A stretch of 64,000 nucleotides of DNA, from positions 1 through 64,000 of the forward strand of contig JBHYFN010000005.1 of the NCBI GenBank assembly GCA_051859505.1. The letters are read 5' to 3'. The DNA comes from JAFIEN01 sp051859505 (lineage in GTDB: Bacteria > Pseudomonadota > Alphaproteobacteria > Rhodobacterales > Rhodobacteraceae). Position 1 is the first letter of the stretch, and every line of letters begins with the position of its first letter. Of the stretch, positions 17,148 to 26,714 are shown piece after piece. Both the position numbers and the translations under genes were made by a program. The notes under the pieces were generated by a model, which ran no database searches, was not told the origin of the DNA, and saw nothing but the letters and a program-made list of their open reading frames with translations.

Positions 17148-17957
17148 ATGTCGCATCTGTTGCTGAGGCCGCTTGGGGAACGCGGCAAGATCCATGACGT
17201 CACGCCCGAAAGCGCGGGCTGGGGCTATGTGGGCTTCACCCTCTGGCGGCTTGCCCCCGGCGACAGGCTGGACGAGGTGACGGGGCCGGGGACCGAGGCG
17301 ATCCTTGTGATCGTCGAGGGCCGGGCCGAGCTTGCGGCGGGTGGGCAGGACTTCGGCCTGCGCGGCGACCGGATGGACGTGTTCGAAAAGACGCCGCCGC
17401 ATGCGATCTATATCCCTCCCGGCACCGGCTGGCAGGCGGTGGCCGCGACGGATTGCACGCTGGCGCTTTGCACCGCCCCCGGCACCGGGCGCTATCCGGT
17501 CGCGGACCTCGGCCCCGAGGGCATCACGCTGACCCCGCGCGGCAAGGGCACCAACACGCGCCATGTGAACAACATCGCGATGGAGGGGCGCGACGTGGCC
17601 GAAAGCCTGCTGGTGACCGAGGTCTTCACGCCGGCCGGCAACTGGTCGAGCTATCCCAGCCATCGCCATGACGAGGATGATTTCCCCCGGATCACCTATC
17701 TGGAGGAGACCTATTACATGCGCCTGAACCCCGCGCAGGGCTTCGGCATCCAGCGCGTCTATACCGAGGACGGGTCACTGGACGAGACGATGACCGTGAA
17801 GAACCACGACGTGACGCTGGTGCCCAAGGGCCACCATCCCTGCGCAGCACCCTATGGCTATGAGATGTATTACCTCAACGTCATGGCAGGCCCCCGCCGC
17901 AACTGGCGCTTCGTCAACGACCCCGATCACGACTGGATCGCCGCGCGCGACGCCTGA
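17148..17957 (+). CDS. iolB: 5-deoxy-glucuronate isomerase
   Basis: A 269-residue bicupin enzyme that isomerises 5-deoxy-D-glucuronate to 2-deoxy-5-keto-D-gluconate, the substrate of IolC, so the two adjacent genes catalyse consecutive steps. The metal-binding cupin segment is SSYPSHRHDED in the C-terminal half. The start lies 3 bases after the preceding small gene. Other inositol genes (iolG, iolE, iolD, iolA, regulator) are not in this window and must be elsewhere if the pathway is complete. It is convergent with pgm, with a 6-base gap. Confidence 0.94.
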   Translation: MSHLLLRPLGERGKIHDVTPESAGWGYVGFTLWRLAPGDRLDEVTGPGTEAILVIVEGRAELAAGGQDFGLRGDRMDVFEKTPPHAIYIPPGTGWQAVAATDCTLALCTAPGTGRYPVADLGPEGITLTPRGKGTNTRHVNNIAMEGRDVAESLLVTEVFTPAGNWSSYPSHRHDEDDFPRITYLEETYYMRLNPAQGFGIQRVYTEDGSLDETMTVKNHDVTLVPKGHHPCAAPYGYEMYYLNVMAGPRRNWRFVNDPDHDWIAARDA

Positions 17958-17963
17958 GGGCGC

Positions 17964-19595
17964 TCAGGTGATGACGTCCGGCCCCTCGCGCCCGGTATGC
18001 GCCCTGATCCCGGCGATGGCCTCGGCGGCGGCGGCCACATCGGCCAGCGCCTCGGCTGCGTCGAGGGTCAGGCGGGCGGGGTCGGTCTCGACCCGTTCCA
18101 GATAGACGCGGATCGTGGCGCCCACCGTGCCGGTGCCCGAGAGGCGGAACACCACGCGCGCGCCACCCGCGAAGCCGATCCGCAGGCCCTGTGCTGCGGA
18201 ATGGGAGCCGTCGACCGGATCGTCATAGCTGAACTCGTCCGCCGTTTCGATGGTGAGCGGGCCGAAGCTCTGGCCGGGCAGGGTGGGGAGTTTCGCCCGA
18301 AGCGCGTCGTAAAGCGCATTCGCGCGGTCGGCCTCGACATCCTCGTAATCGTGGCGGGAATAGTAGTTGCGCCCGAAGCGCGCCCAATGCTCCTCCATCA
18401 GAGCCTTCACCGGCTTGCCCGTGGCGGCCAGGATGTTGAGCCACAGGAGCACCGCCCAAAGCCCGTCCTTCTCGCGCACATGATCCGACCCGGTGCCCGC
18501 CGATTCCTCGCCACAAAGCGTGGCGCGGCCGGCATCCAGCAGGTTGCCAAAGAACTTCCAGCCGGTCGGCGTCTCGTAGCAGTCGATCCCCAGCGCAGCC
18601 GCCACCCGGTCCACCGCGCCCGAGGTGGGCATCGACCGCGCCACACCCTTCAGCCCCCCCGCATAGCCCGGCGCGAGATGGGCCTGTGCGGCCAGAAGCG
18701 CGAGCGAATCCGAGGGCGTGACATAGATCCCCCGGCCAAGGATCATGTTGCGGTCGCCGTCGCCGTCGCTGGCGGCGCCGAAATCGGGGGCGCTGTTGCC
18801 CATCATCAGATCGACCAGCGGCCTGGCCCAGATCGGGTTGGGGTCGGGGTGGCCCTCGCCGAAATCGGGCAGGGGCACGGCATTGATCACCGAACCCGGC
18901 GCGGCGCCAAGGCGGTGCTCGAGGATCGCCTTGGCGTAAGGCCCGGTGACGGCGTGCATCGCGTCGAACCGCAGGGTGAACCCGCGCGCGATCATCGCGG
19001 CGATGGCGTCGAAATCGAAAAGGCTCTCCATCAGCGCGGCGTAATCGGCGACGGGGTCGACCACCTCGACCACCATCCCGGCCAATGGCACCTCGCCCAG
19101 GGCGGACAGGTCCACATCCTGCGCCTCGAGGATGCGATATTCGGTGATCGCCTTCGTCGCCGCGAAGATCCGGTCGGTCACGCCTTCCGGGGCGGGGCCG
19201 CCGTTGGGGGTGTTGTATTTCAGGCCGAAATCCGCGTCAGGCCCGCCGGGGTTGTGGCTGGCCGACAGGATCAGCCCGCCATCCGTGCCCCGCTTGCGGA
19301 TCAGGTGCGAGGCGGCGGGGGTGGAGAGCAGCGCCCCTTGCCCGACGATCACCCGCGCCGCCCCATTGGCCGCCGCCATCCGCAGGATCACCTGTGCCGC
19401 GCGGTCGTTGAAATACCGCCCGTCGCCGCCCAGGACGAGGCTCTTGCCCGCCACCCCGCCGATCCCGTCGAAGATCGCCTGAACATAATTCTCAAGGTAA
19501 TGCGGCCCCATGAAGACGCGGGTCTTCTTGCGCAGGCCCGAGGTGCCGGGCTTTTGCCCCTCGATGGGCGTGGTGGCGATGGTCTGGGTCTGCAT
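17964..19595 (-). CDS. pgm: Phosphoglucomutase (alpha-D-glucose-phosphate specific)
   Basis: A 543-residue enzyme interconverting glucose 1-phosphate and glucose 6-phosphate. The phosphoserine loop reads SASHNPGG, the metal loop DGDGDR and the sugar-binding loop GEESAG; the C-terminal phosphate-binding loop is RLSGTGTVG. It is the last gene of the glycogen operon, 27 bases after glgX, with GAGAGGGAGAGAG as ribosome-binding region. Here it links glycogen metabolism, and UDP-sugar supply, to central sugar phosphates. Confidence 0.95.
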   Translation of the reverse strand: MQTQTIATTPIEGQKPGTSGLRKKTRVFMGPHYLENYVQAIFDGIGGVAGKSLVLGGDGRYFNDRAAQVILRMAAANGAARVIVGQGALLSTPAASHLIRKRGTDGGLILSASHNPGGPDADFGLKYNTPNGGPAPEGVTDRIFAATKAITEYRILEAQDVDLSALGEVPLAGMVVEVVDPVADYAALMESLFDFDAIAAMIARGFTLRFDAMHAVTGPYAKAILEHRLGAAPGSVINAVPLPDFGEGHPDPNPIWARPLVDLMMGNSAPDFGAASDGDGDRNMILGRGIYVTPSDSLALLAAQAHLAPGYAGGLKGVARSMPTSGAVDRVAAALGIDCYETPTGWKFFGNLLDAGRATLCGEESAGTGSDHVREKDGLWAVLLWLNILAATGKPVKALMEEHWARFGRNYYSRHDYEDVEADRANALYDALRAKLPTLPGQSFGPLTIETADEFSYDDPVDGSHSAAQGLRIGFAGGARVVFRLSGTGTVGATIRVYLERVETDPARLTLDAAEALADVAAAAEAIAGIRAHTGREGPDVIT

Positions 19596-19622
19596 CGGCT
19601 CTCTCCCTCTCGCCGGTCTTGG

Positions 19623-21719
19623 TCAGTCGCGCCCCTCGGGGGCCGGCTCCAGCACCAGCGCCACGACGGAATTGGCCCGCACCACGGTTTTCGCCCGCGC
19701 GGGCCGGGCTGCGGCGCCGGGGCTTGCGGTATCCAGATGGCGCACCCAGCGCTGCCCCTTCGGCGCTTCGGGCAGGGTCACGGTCACGCCGGGGCCTGCG
19801 TTGAAGATGGCAAAAATCGCATATTCCAGCACCGCATATTCCGGCGTGCCCGAAGCGGTGCGCATCTCGACGCAAAGCAGGTGCAGGCCGGGGTTGGTCC
19901 AGTCGGCCTCGGTCATCGGCTGGCCATCGGCGCGCCACCAGAACAGGTCTTCCTTGCCATCCGTCGCGCGGCTCTGCGAATGCAGGAAGCGCGTCTGCCG
20001 CAGGATCGGGTGCTGGCGGCGGAAGGCGATGATCTGCCGGCAGAACTCGAGGAACTCGGGATCGGCCTCGTCCCAGGTGACCCAGCCGATGGGATTGTCC
20101 TGACAATAGGCGTTGTTGTTGCCGCCCTGGGAATTGCCCAGCTCGTCCCCCGCCAGCACCATCGGCGTGCCCTGCGAGAGCATCAGCGTCGCCAGCATGT
20201 TGCGCCGCCTTTGCGCGCGGGCAAGGTAGGTCTCGGCATCCTCGGCGGGGCCTTCATAGCCCATGCTGTCGGTGAAATTGTCGGAATGGCCGTCGCGGTT
20301 GCCCTCGCCATTGGCCTGATTGTGCTTGCGGTCGTAAGAGACGACATCCATCAGCGTGAAGCCGTCATGCGAGGTGACGAAATTGACCGAGGAGGTCGCG
20401 GGCCGGCCGTCATGGTCGAACTGCCGCGCCGATCCGGCAAGGCGCCGGGCAAGTTTCCGCACCAGCCCCGCATCGCCCCGCCAGAAGGCGCGGACCTGAT
20501 CGCGATACTTGTCGTTCCATTCGGCAAAGGGCGCGGGGAAGGCGCCCAGCTGATAGCCGCCGGGGCCCACGTCCCAGGGCTCGGCGATCAGCTTGACGCG
20601 GCTCAGGACGGGATCCTGCCGGATCGCCTGCAGAAGCGGCGCGTCGCGGTCGAACCCGTCGGTGCGCCGCGCGATGGTCGAGGCAAGGTCGAAGCGGAAG
20701 CCGTCGACATGCATCACCTCGACCCAGTAGCGCAGTGAATCCATCACCATCCGCATCACGAACGGATGGTCGAGGTTCAGCGTATTCCCCGTGCCGGTAT
20801 CGTCGATATAGTAGCGCGGCGTTTCGGCCAGGCGGTAGTAGCTGGCGTTGTCCAGCCCCCGGAAGCTCAGCGTCGGGCCCATCTGGTTGCCCTCGGCCGT
20901 GTGGTTATAGACCACATCAAGGATCACCTCGATCCCCGCGGAATGCAGGCGGCGGACCATGTGCTGGAACTCGGCAATCGCATCGGCCTGCATGTAGCGC
21001 GGCTCGGGCGCGAAGAAGCCGAGGGTCATGTAGCCCCAGTAATTGCTCAGGCCCTTGTCGATCAGGAACTTGTCGTCAAGGAAGGCCTGCACCGGCATCA
21101 GCTCGATGGCCGTCACGCCAAGTTTCACCAGATGGTCGAGCATCTGGTCCGAGGCGAGGCCGAGGTAGGTGCCCCGGTGCGGCACATCCTTGCGGCCCAT
21201 CGTCAGGCCCTTCACATGCGCCTCGTAGATCACCGTATCGCTTAGCGGCCGGTTCGGCGGGCGATCCTCGCCCCAGGCAAAGCTGGGGTCGGCGACGATG
21301 GAACGCGGGGCGAAGCGGGCGGAATCGCGGGTGTCGAAGGTCAGGTCGCCGTGGCGCGCGCTGATGTCATAGCCGAACAGCGCATCATGCCAGACGGGCG
21401 GGCCGGAGAGGCGTTTCGCATAGGGGTCGATCAGCAGCTTGTGGGGGTTGAAGCGGTGCCCCTCGTCGGGGCGATAAGGGCCGTGGGCGCGGTAGCCATA
21501 TTGCTGCCCGGGGCGCAGGCCGGGGATATAGCCGTGCCAGACATGCCCCTCGCGCTCGGGCAGGGCCAGAAGCAGCGTCTCGTTGCCGCGCTCGTCGAAG
21601 AGGCAGAGCGTGATCCGCGTGGCATTCTGCGAGAAGACGGCGAAATTCACCCCCTCGCCATCGAAGGTCGCGCCAAGCGGGTAGGGGCGCCCGGAAAGGA
21701 TGCGCAGGGTCTGGAGCAT
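19623..21719 (-). CDS. glgX: Glycogen debranching enzyme
   Basis: A 698-residue GH13 isoamylase-type enzyme that removes short alpha-1,6 branches left by phosphorylase. An N-terminal CBM48-like domain (LGATFDGEGVNFAVFS) precedes the catalytic barrel with DVVYNH, GFRFDLAS (nucleophile Asp), AEPWD (acid/base Glu) and FVTSHDG. The start overlaps the glgA stop by one base (TGATG), showing translational coupling. Length and motifs are normal. Confidence 0.95.
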   Translation of the reverse strand: MLQTLRILSGRPYPLGATFDGEGVNFAVFSQNATRITLCLFDERGNETLLLALPEREGHVWHGYIPGLRPGQQYGYRAHGPYRPDEGHRFNPHKLLIDPYAKRLSGPPVWHDALFGYDISARHGDLTFDTRDSARFAPRSIVADPSFAWGEDRPPNRPLSDTVIYEAHVKGLTMGRKDVPHRGTYLGLASDQMLDHLVKLGVTAIELMPVQAFLDDKFLIDKGLSNYWGYMTLGFFAPEPRYMQADAIAEFQHMVRRLHSAGIEVILDVVYNHTAEGNQMGPTLSFRGLDNASYYRLAETPRYYIDDTGTGNTLNLDHPFVMRMVMDSLRYWVEVMHVDGFRFDLASTIARRTDGFDRDAPLLQAIRQDPVLSRVKLIAEPWDVGPGGYQLGAFPAPFAEWNDKYRDQVRAFWRGDAGLVRKLARRLAGSARQFDHDGRPATSSVNFVTSHDGFTLMDVVSYDRKHNQANGEGNRDGHSDNFTDSMGYEGPAEDAETYLARAQRRRNMLATLMLSQGTPMVLAGDELGNSQGGNNNAYCQDNPIGWVTWDEADPEFLEFCRQIIAFRRQHPILRQTRFLHSQSRATDGKEDLFWWRADGQPMTEADWTNPGLHLLCVEMRTASGTPEYAVLEYAIFAIFNAGPGVTVTLPEAPKGQRWVRHLDTASPGAAARPARAKTVVRANSVVALVLEPAPEGRD

Positions 21720-23158
21720 CAGGTCGTGGCAAGCCCGGCATAGAGCGCGGCATAGGCGCGGGCCGAGGGGCCCCAGCCCACAGGCTGGGCCATCGCATTG
21801 GCCTGCAGCCGGGCCCAGGTCGCGCGGTCGGCGTGTAGGGATGCAAGCTGGGCAAGGGCGGCCGCAAACGCATCACCGGTGACGGGGGTGAACTGGAGGC
21901 CGGTCGCCACTCCGGCGGCAAGTGCTGCGGGCGAGGCGTTGATGACGGTGTCGGCCAGCCCCCCGGTCAGCGCCACCACGGGAATCGTGCCGTAACGCAG
22001 GCCGTAAAGCTGGGTCAGGCCGCAGGGTTCGAACCGCGAGGGCACAAGGATCGCATCCCCCCCCGCCATCATCCGGTGCGACAGCGCCTCGTCATAGCCG
22101 ATGGTCACGGCGACATTCGGATCGCGGGCGGCGTTGCGGAAGGCCTCTTCCAGCCAACCCTCGCCCGAGCCCAGCAGGGCAAGCTGCCCGCCGCGTTTCA
22201 GGAGGTCGGGCAGGCTGTCCAGAAGCAGGTCGAGGCCCTTCTGTTCGGTCAGCCGCGAGACGACGACGCAAAGCGGGCCCTCGGCCTCGGGCAGGCCAAG
22301 CTCGGCGCGCAAGAGCTTCTTGTTGGCGGCCTTGCCCCTGGGCGTCTTGTAGGGCTTGATCGCGGGGTCGGTGGCGGGGTTCCAGACATCCTCGTCGATG
22401 CCGTTCAGGATTCCCGTCACCACCTCGCGCCGGTCGCGCATCACGCCGTCAAGGCCCATGCCGAACGCATCCGTCATCAACTCGCGTGCATAGGTGGGCG
22501 AGACGGTGGTGATCCGGTCCGCCCCCGTGAGCCCCGCCTTCAGCGCCGAGATGCGGCCCCAGAACTCGAACCCCTCGCGGGTGAAATGCGCGGGATCAAG
22601 CCGCAGCGTGCCTAGGCGCGAGGGTTCGGCCAGGCCCTGGAAGGCGATGTTGTGGATGGTCAGCACCGTGCCGATCCGGGTCTTGCCGATATGCCCCGTG
22701 CCGCCCATCGCATGCAGATACTCCGGCACGAGGCCCGCCTGCCAGTCATGGCAATGGATGACCTGCGGCGCCCAACCCTCGACCCCCGTGACGGCCAGCT
22801 TCGCGGCCATCCATGACAGGGCGGCGAAGCGTTCGGGGTTGTCGGGCCAGTCGCGCCCGTCAAGGCCAAGGTAGATCGAGCCGGGCCGGTCATAAAGATG
22901 CGGCGCGTCCAGCACCAGCAGGTCAAGCCCCGCATGTTCGGCCGCAAGCACCCGGGCCGGGCCACCGAAAAGGTCAGGCTCGGCCGCCACCTCGCGGCCC
23001 TCGAGGGCCGCCATCACCGCCGGATAGCCGGGCAGCAGGGTCCGCATCCGCACCCCCTCGGCCGCCAGCGCGCCGGGAAGGGCACCGGCCACATCGGCCA
23101 GCCCGCCGGTCTTGACCAGCGGCGCGCATTCCGAGGTGACGGAGAGAACCTGGATCAT
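21719..23158 (-). CDS. glgA: Glycogen synthase (ADP-glucose)
   Basis: A 479-residue GT5 glycosyltransferase that extends alpha-1,4-glucan from ADP-glucose. The N-terminal ADP-glucose lysine motif is KTGGLADV (about residues 15-22). The C-terminal GT-B half carries SRLTEQKGLDLL and PSRFEPCGLTQLYG. The ATG at 23158 overlaps the glgC stop by four bases (ATGA). It is preferred over an upstream TTG or ATG because it gives the canonical start MIQVLSVTSE. Confidence 0.95.
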   Translation of the reverse strand: MIQVLSVTSECAPLVKTGGLADVAGALPGALAAEGVRMRTLLPGYPAVMAALEGREVAAEPDLFGGPARVLAAEHAGLDLLVLDAPHLYDRPGSIYLGLDGRDWPDNPERFAALSWMAAKLAVTGVEGWAPQVIHCHDWQAGLVPEYLHAMGGTGHIGKTRIGTVLTIHNIAFQGLAEPSRLGTLRLDPAHFTREGFEFWGRISALKAGLTGADRITTVSPTYARELMTDAFGMGLDGVMRDRREVVTGILNGIDEDVWNPATDPAIKPYKTPRGKAANKKLLRAELGLPEAEGPLCVVVSRLTEQKGLDLLLDSLPDLLKRGGQLALLGSGEGWLEEAFRNAARDPNVAVTIGYDEALSHRMMAGGDAILVPSRFEPCGLTQLYGLRYGTIPVVALTGGLADTVINASPAALAAGVATGLQFTPVTGDAFAAALAQLASLHADRATWARLQANAMAQPVGWGPSARAYAALYAGLATT

Positions 23159-24417
23159 CGCGCGGCAGACCACTTGTCGACCATGGCCTGCGTGATCAGC
23201 GTCACGCCGCGCTCTGAGACGCGGAAGAACCGCGCATCCTCGACCGGATCCTCGCCCACCACCAGCTTTTCCGGGATCGTCACGCCCCGGTCGATCACCA
23301 CGCGCCGCAGCCGGGCATGGCGGTGGACGGTGACATAGGGCAGCACGACCGCATGATCGAGGACGGCATAGGAATTCGTCTGCACCTGCGTGAACAAAAG
23401 CGAATTGCGCACCTCGGTGCCCGAGATGATGCAGCCCCCCGACACCATCGAGGAAATCGCCACCCCGCGCCGGTCATTCTCGTCATGAATGAATTTCGCG
23501 GGCGGCACGCTTTCGGAATAGGTCCAGATCGGCCATTCGCGGTCCCAGAGGTTCAGGTCGGGGGTGAAATCCGTCAGGTCGATATTGGCCTGCCAGAAGG
23601 CATCGACCGTGCCCACATCCTTCCAATAGGCCGGCGCCTCGGGGCTGGAGCGGACGCAGGAGACATCGAAGCGATGCGCCATCGCCTTGCCGTTCCTGAC
23701 GATATCGGGGATCAGGTCATTGCCGAAATCATGGCTGGAATTCGGATCCTCGCTGTCCTTCAAAAGCAGTTCGCGCAGGAATTTCCAGGTGAAGACATAG
23801 ATCCCCATCGAGGCCAGCGCCTTGTCGGGATCCTCGGGGGTTGCGGGCGGATCGGCGGGTTTTTCCAGGAATGAGGTGATCTGCCCGTCCTTGTCGGTCG
23901 CCATGACGCCGAATGCCGTGGCCTCCATCCGGGGTACGGTCAGGCAGCCGATGGTGACATCGGCGCCGGTCTCCACATGCTGGCGCAGCATCACCTCGTA
24001 ATCCATCTTGTAGATGTGATCGCCCGCAAGGATCAGGATGTAATCCACGCCATAGCTGTCGACGATGTCGATATTCTGCGTCACCGCATCGGCCGTGCCG
24101 CGATACCAGCTTTCCTCGTCCATGCGTTGCGAGGCGGGCAGGATATCCAGAAACTCATTGCGCTCGGCGCGAAAGAAGTTCCAGCCGCGCTGGCAATGGC
24201 GGATCAGGGAATGGGCCTTGTATTGCGTGGCGACCGCGATCTTGCGGATGCCGGAATTCATCGTGTTCGACAGCGCAAAGTCGATGATCCGCGCCTTGCC
24301 GCCGAAATAGACCGCCGGTTTCACGCGTCGGTCGGTCAGTTCGCGCAACCGGCTGCCGCGACCGCCGGCCAGCACGAAGGCCATCGAGCGTTGTGTCAGG
24401 CGTCTGTTCTGCGGCAT
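23155..24417 (-). CDS. glgC: Glucose-1-phosphate adenylyltransferase
   Basis: A 420-residue ADP-glucose pyrophosphorylase, the committed and allosterically controlled step of glycogen synthesis. The nucleotide-binding loop is GGRGSRLRELT near residue 20, preceded by the activator-site region RRLTQRS. The substrate motifs YRGTADAV and FLEKP follow, then a C-terminal left-handed beta-helix (from about residue 310). It sits 20 bases after glgB and overlaps glgA by 4 bases. Confidence 0.96.
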   Translation of the reverse strand: MPQNRRLTQRSMAFVLAGGRGSRLRELTDRRVKPAVYFGGKARIIDFALSNTMNSGIRKIAVATQYKAHSLIRHCQRGWNFFRAERNEFLDILPASQRMDEESWYRGTADAVTQNIDIVDSYGVDYILILAGDHIYKMDYEVMLRQHVETGADVTIGCLTVPRMEATAFGVMATDKDGQITSFLEKPADPPATPEDPDKALASMGIYVFTWKFLRELLLKDSEDPNSSHDFGNDLIPDIVRNGKAMAHRFDVSCVRSSPEAPAYWKDVGTVDAFWQANIDLTDFTPDLNLWDREWPIWTYSESVPPAKFIHDENDRRGVAISSMVSGGCIISGTEVRNSLLFTQVQTNSYAVLDHAVVLPYVTVHRHARLRRVVIDRGVTIPEKLVVGEDPVEDARFFRVSERGVTLITQAMVDKWSAAR

Positions 24418-24437
24418 CCTGCGGGCCTCCCCTCCCG

Positions 24438-26633
24438 TTAGTGGTCCAGCCGAAAGATCAGCGTGGACAAAGGCGGTATCGTGAACAGGGCCGAGGCGGG
24501 CTGGCTCTGCCAGGGCTCAACCGTGGCGGTCACGCCGCCCAGATTGCCCCGGTCGCCGCCGCCATAGATGCCGGCATCCGTGTTCAGCACTTCGGACCAA
24601 TGGCCCGCATGGGGCAGGCCGATGCGGTGGCCGGTGCGTTCGACGGGGGTGAAATTGCAGATCACCACGCAGGGCGCATCGCCCTCGTTCCCGCGCCGGA
24701 TGAAACTGTAAAGCGAGGCATCGGCATCGGTCGCATCAATCCACTGGAACCCGCTGCCGTCGCAATCCTTCACATGCAATGCGGGCGTTTCGCGGTACAG
24801 CCGGTTCAGGTCGCGCACCAGCTGCGCGATGCCCTGATGTTCGGGGCGCTGGGCGGCATCCCAATTCACCTGCGCATTGTGGTTCCATTCCTCGGGCTGG
24901 CCGAATTCGCAGCCCATGAACAGAAGCTTCTTGCCCGGATGGCCCCACATGAAGCCATAATAAGCGCGGAGGTTGGCGCATTTCTCCCACCAGTTGCCGG
25001 GCATCTTCTCGATCATGCTGCCCTTGCCGTGGACAACCTCGTCATGGCTGATCGGCAGGATGAAATTCTCGGAAAACGCGTAATGAATGCCGAAGGTCAT
25101 CTGGTGGTGATGGTATTTGCGGTGGATCGGATCGCGCTCGATGTAATCCAGCGTGTCGTTCATCCAGCCCATGTTCCATTTGTAGCCAAACCCAAGCCCG
25201 CCCGCATCCACCGGGGCCGAGACGCGGGGGAAGCTGGTCGATTCCTCGGCCACCGTCATGATCCCGGGGTGATTGCCATAGGCAAGCGTGTTCATCCGCT
25301 TGAAAAAGTCGATCGCCTCGTAATTCTCGCGCCCGCCATCGCGGTTGGGGATCCATTCGCCGTGCTTGCGGGAATAGTCGCGGTAGAGCATCGAGGCCAC
25401 GGCATCGACGCGCAGCCCGTCGAGGTGGAATTCCTCGAGCCAGTAAAGCGCATTGGCGGTCAGGAAATTGGCCACTTCCGACCGGCCGTAATTGTAGATC
25501 AGGGTGTTCCAGTCCTGATGGAACCCCTCGCGCGGGTCGGCATGTTCGTAAAGCTCCGTGCCGTCGAAGCGGCCCAGCCCATGCGCATCGGTCGGGAAAT
25601 GGCCGGGCACCCAGTCGAGCAGCACGCCGATCCCGGCATCATGCGCCGCCTGCACCAGATCGCGGAATTCATGCGGCGGGCCGAAGCGGATCGTGGGGGC
25701 GTAAAGCCCCACCGGCTGATAGCCCCAGGAACCGTCGAACGGATATTCGCTGACCGGCATCAGCTCGATATGGGTGAAGCCCATGTCGCGCACATAGCCA
25801 ACCAGATCCTCCGCCGCCTCCTTGTAGGAGAGCGGGCGGCCGCCCTGATCCCAGATCCGCTTCCACGATCCCAGATGCACCTCGTAGATCGAGATCGGCG
25901 CATCGCGGCGGTTGGCCTGTTCGCGCGCCTCCATCCAGCCGGCATCGCGCCAGCCATAGCCCTTGATGTCACGCACCACGCTTGCGGTTTCGGGCGGGTG
26001 CTGCGCGCCGAAGCCCACCGGATCGGCCTTGAGCGGCAGAAGCGCGCCATCGGGGCCGAGGATCTCGTATTTGTAGGCGGCGCCTTCGGTGGCACCGGGC
26101 ACAAAGATCTCCCACACGCCTGTCCCGCCGCGGCGGCGCATCGGGTGGCGGCGGCCGTCCCAGGCGTTGAAATCGCCGACAACCGAGACGCGGGCGGCAT
26201 TCGGCGCCCAGACGGCGAAATGGGTGCCGGTTGCGCCCTCATGTTCGGTCACATGGGCGCCCAGCGCCTCCCACAGGCGCAGGTGGGTGCCTTCGCCCAG
26301 GAGGTATTCGTCGAAATCCGTGAGGACCGGGCCAAAGCGATAGGCGTCGTCATAGTCCCAGACCGCGCCATCCCAGCCACGCCCGCGCAAGCGGTAAGGC
26401 TTGCCGCCCGGAACCTTGCCGCAAAAGAGCCCGCCCTCGACCCGGGGCAGGGGGTGTTCCTTCGCCCCGATCAGCGCCGAAAGGCTTTCGGCGCCGGGGT
26501 CGATGGCCGTCACCCAGGTGGCGCGGCCATGCTTGTGCGGGCCCAGCACCGCGAAAGGATCGTCATGACGCGCCGACAGAAGCCGGTGGATCGTGTCGGG
26601 GTCAAGCGGGTGGGGCGCGGCTGTCACGGGCAT
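24438..26633 (-). CDS. glgB: 1,4-alpha-glucan branching enzyme
   Basis: A 731-residue GH13 enzyme that introduces alpha-1,6 branches. It has two N-terminal beta domains (N1 and CBM48, about residues 10-225), then the catalytic barrel with GHFPTDAHGL, DGLRVDAVASM (nucleophile), VAEEST (acid/base) and ISHDEVVHGKGSM. It is the first gene of the operon. A strong-looking promoter sits so close to the ATG that the message may start at or within a few bases of the start codon; no Shine-Dalgarno is visible. Glycogen phosphorylase (glgP), often the neighbour, is not here. Confidence 0.95.
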   Translation of the reverse strand: MPVTAAPHPLDPDTIHRLLSARHDDPFAVLGPHKHGRATWVTAIDPGAESLSALIGAKEHPLPRVEGGLFCGKVPGGKPYRLRGRGWDGAVWDYDDAYRFGPVLTDFDEYLLGEGTHLRLWEALGAHVTEHEGATGTHFAVWAPNAARVSVVGDFNAWDGRRHPMRRRGGTGVWEIFVPGATEGAAYKYEILGPDGALLPLKADPVGFGAQHPPETASVVRDIKGYGWRDAGWMEAREQANRRDAPISIYEVHLGSWKRIWDQGGRPLSYKEAAEDLVGYVRDMGFTHIELMPVSEYPFDGSWGYQPVGLYAPTIRFGPPHEFRDLVQAAHDAGIGVLLDWVPGHFPTDAHGLGRFDGTELYEHADPREGFHQDWNTLIYNYGRSEVANFLTANALYWLEEFHLDGLRVDAVASMLYRDYSRKHGEWIPNRDGGRENYEAIDFFKRMNTLAYGNHPGIMTVAEESTSFPRVSAPVDAGGLGFGYKWNMGWMNDTLDYIERDPIHRKYHHHQMTFGIHYAFSENFILPISHDEVVHGKGSMIEKMPGNWWEKCANLRAYYGFMWGHPGKKLLFMGCEFGQPEEWNHNAQVNWDAAQRPEHQGIAQLVRDLNRLYRETPALHVKDCDGSGFQWIDATDADASLYSFIRRGNEGDAPCVVICNFTPVERTGHRIGLPHAGHWSEVLNTDAGIYGGGDRGNLGGVTATVEPWQSQPASALFTIPPLSTLIFRLDH

Positions 26634-26639
26634 GGGGTG

Positions 26640-26667
26640 ATCATAGGCGCATTGACGCCTTCCGCAA
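26640..26667 (-). promoter_or_regulatory. Sigma-70-type promoter of the glycogen operon
   Basis: On the minus strand TTGCGG and TATGAT are separated by 16 bases, and only 6 bases lie between the -10 element and the glgB ATG. The predicted transcription start therefore falls at or next to the start codon, implying a leaderless or nearly leaderless message. Confidence 0.55.
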
Positions 26668-26714
26668 CGGGGATGTTAGCGGTAACGGAGAGGCAGCGCC
26701 CCGGCCCGCCCGGA

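Noticed and set aside
17997..20738. Long plus-strand open frame opposite pgm and glgX
   Set aside because: Antisense shadow of two well-identified enzymes; no start context and aberrant amino-acid composition.
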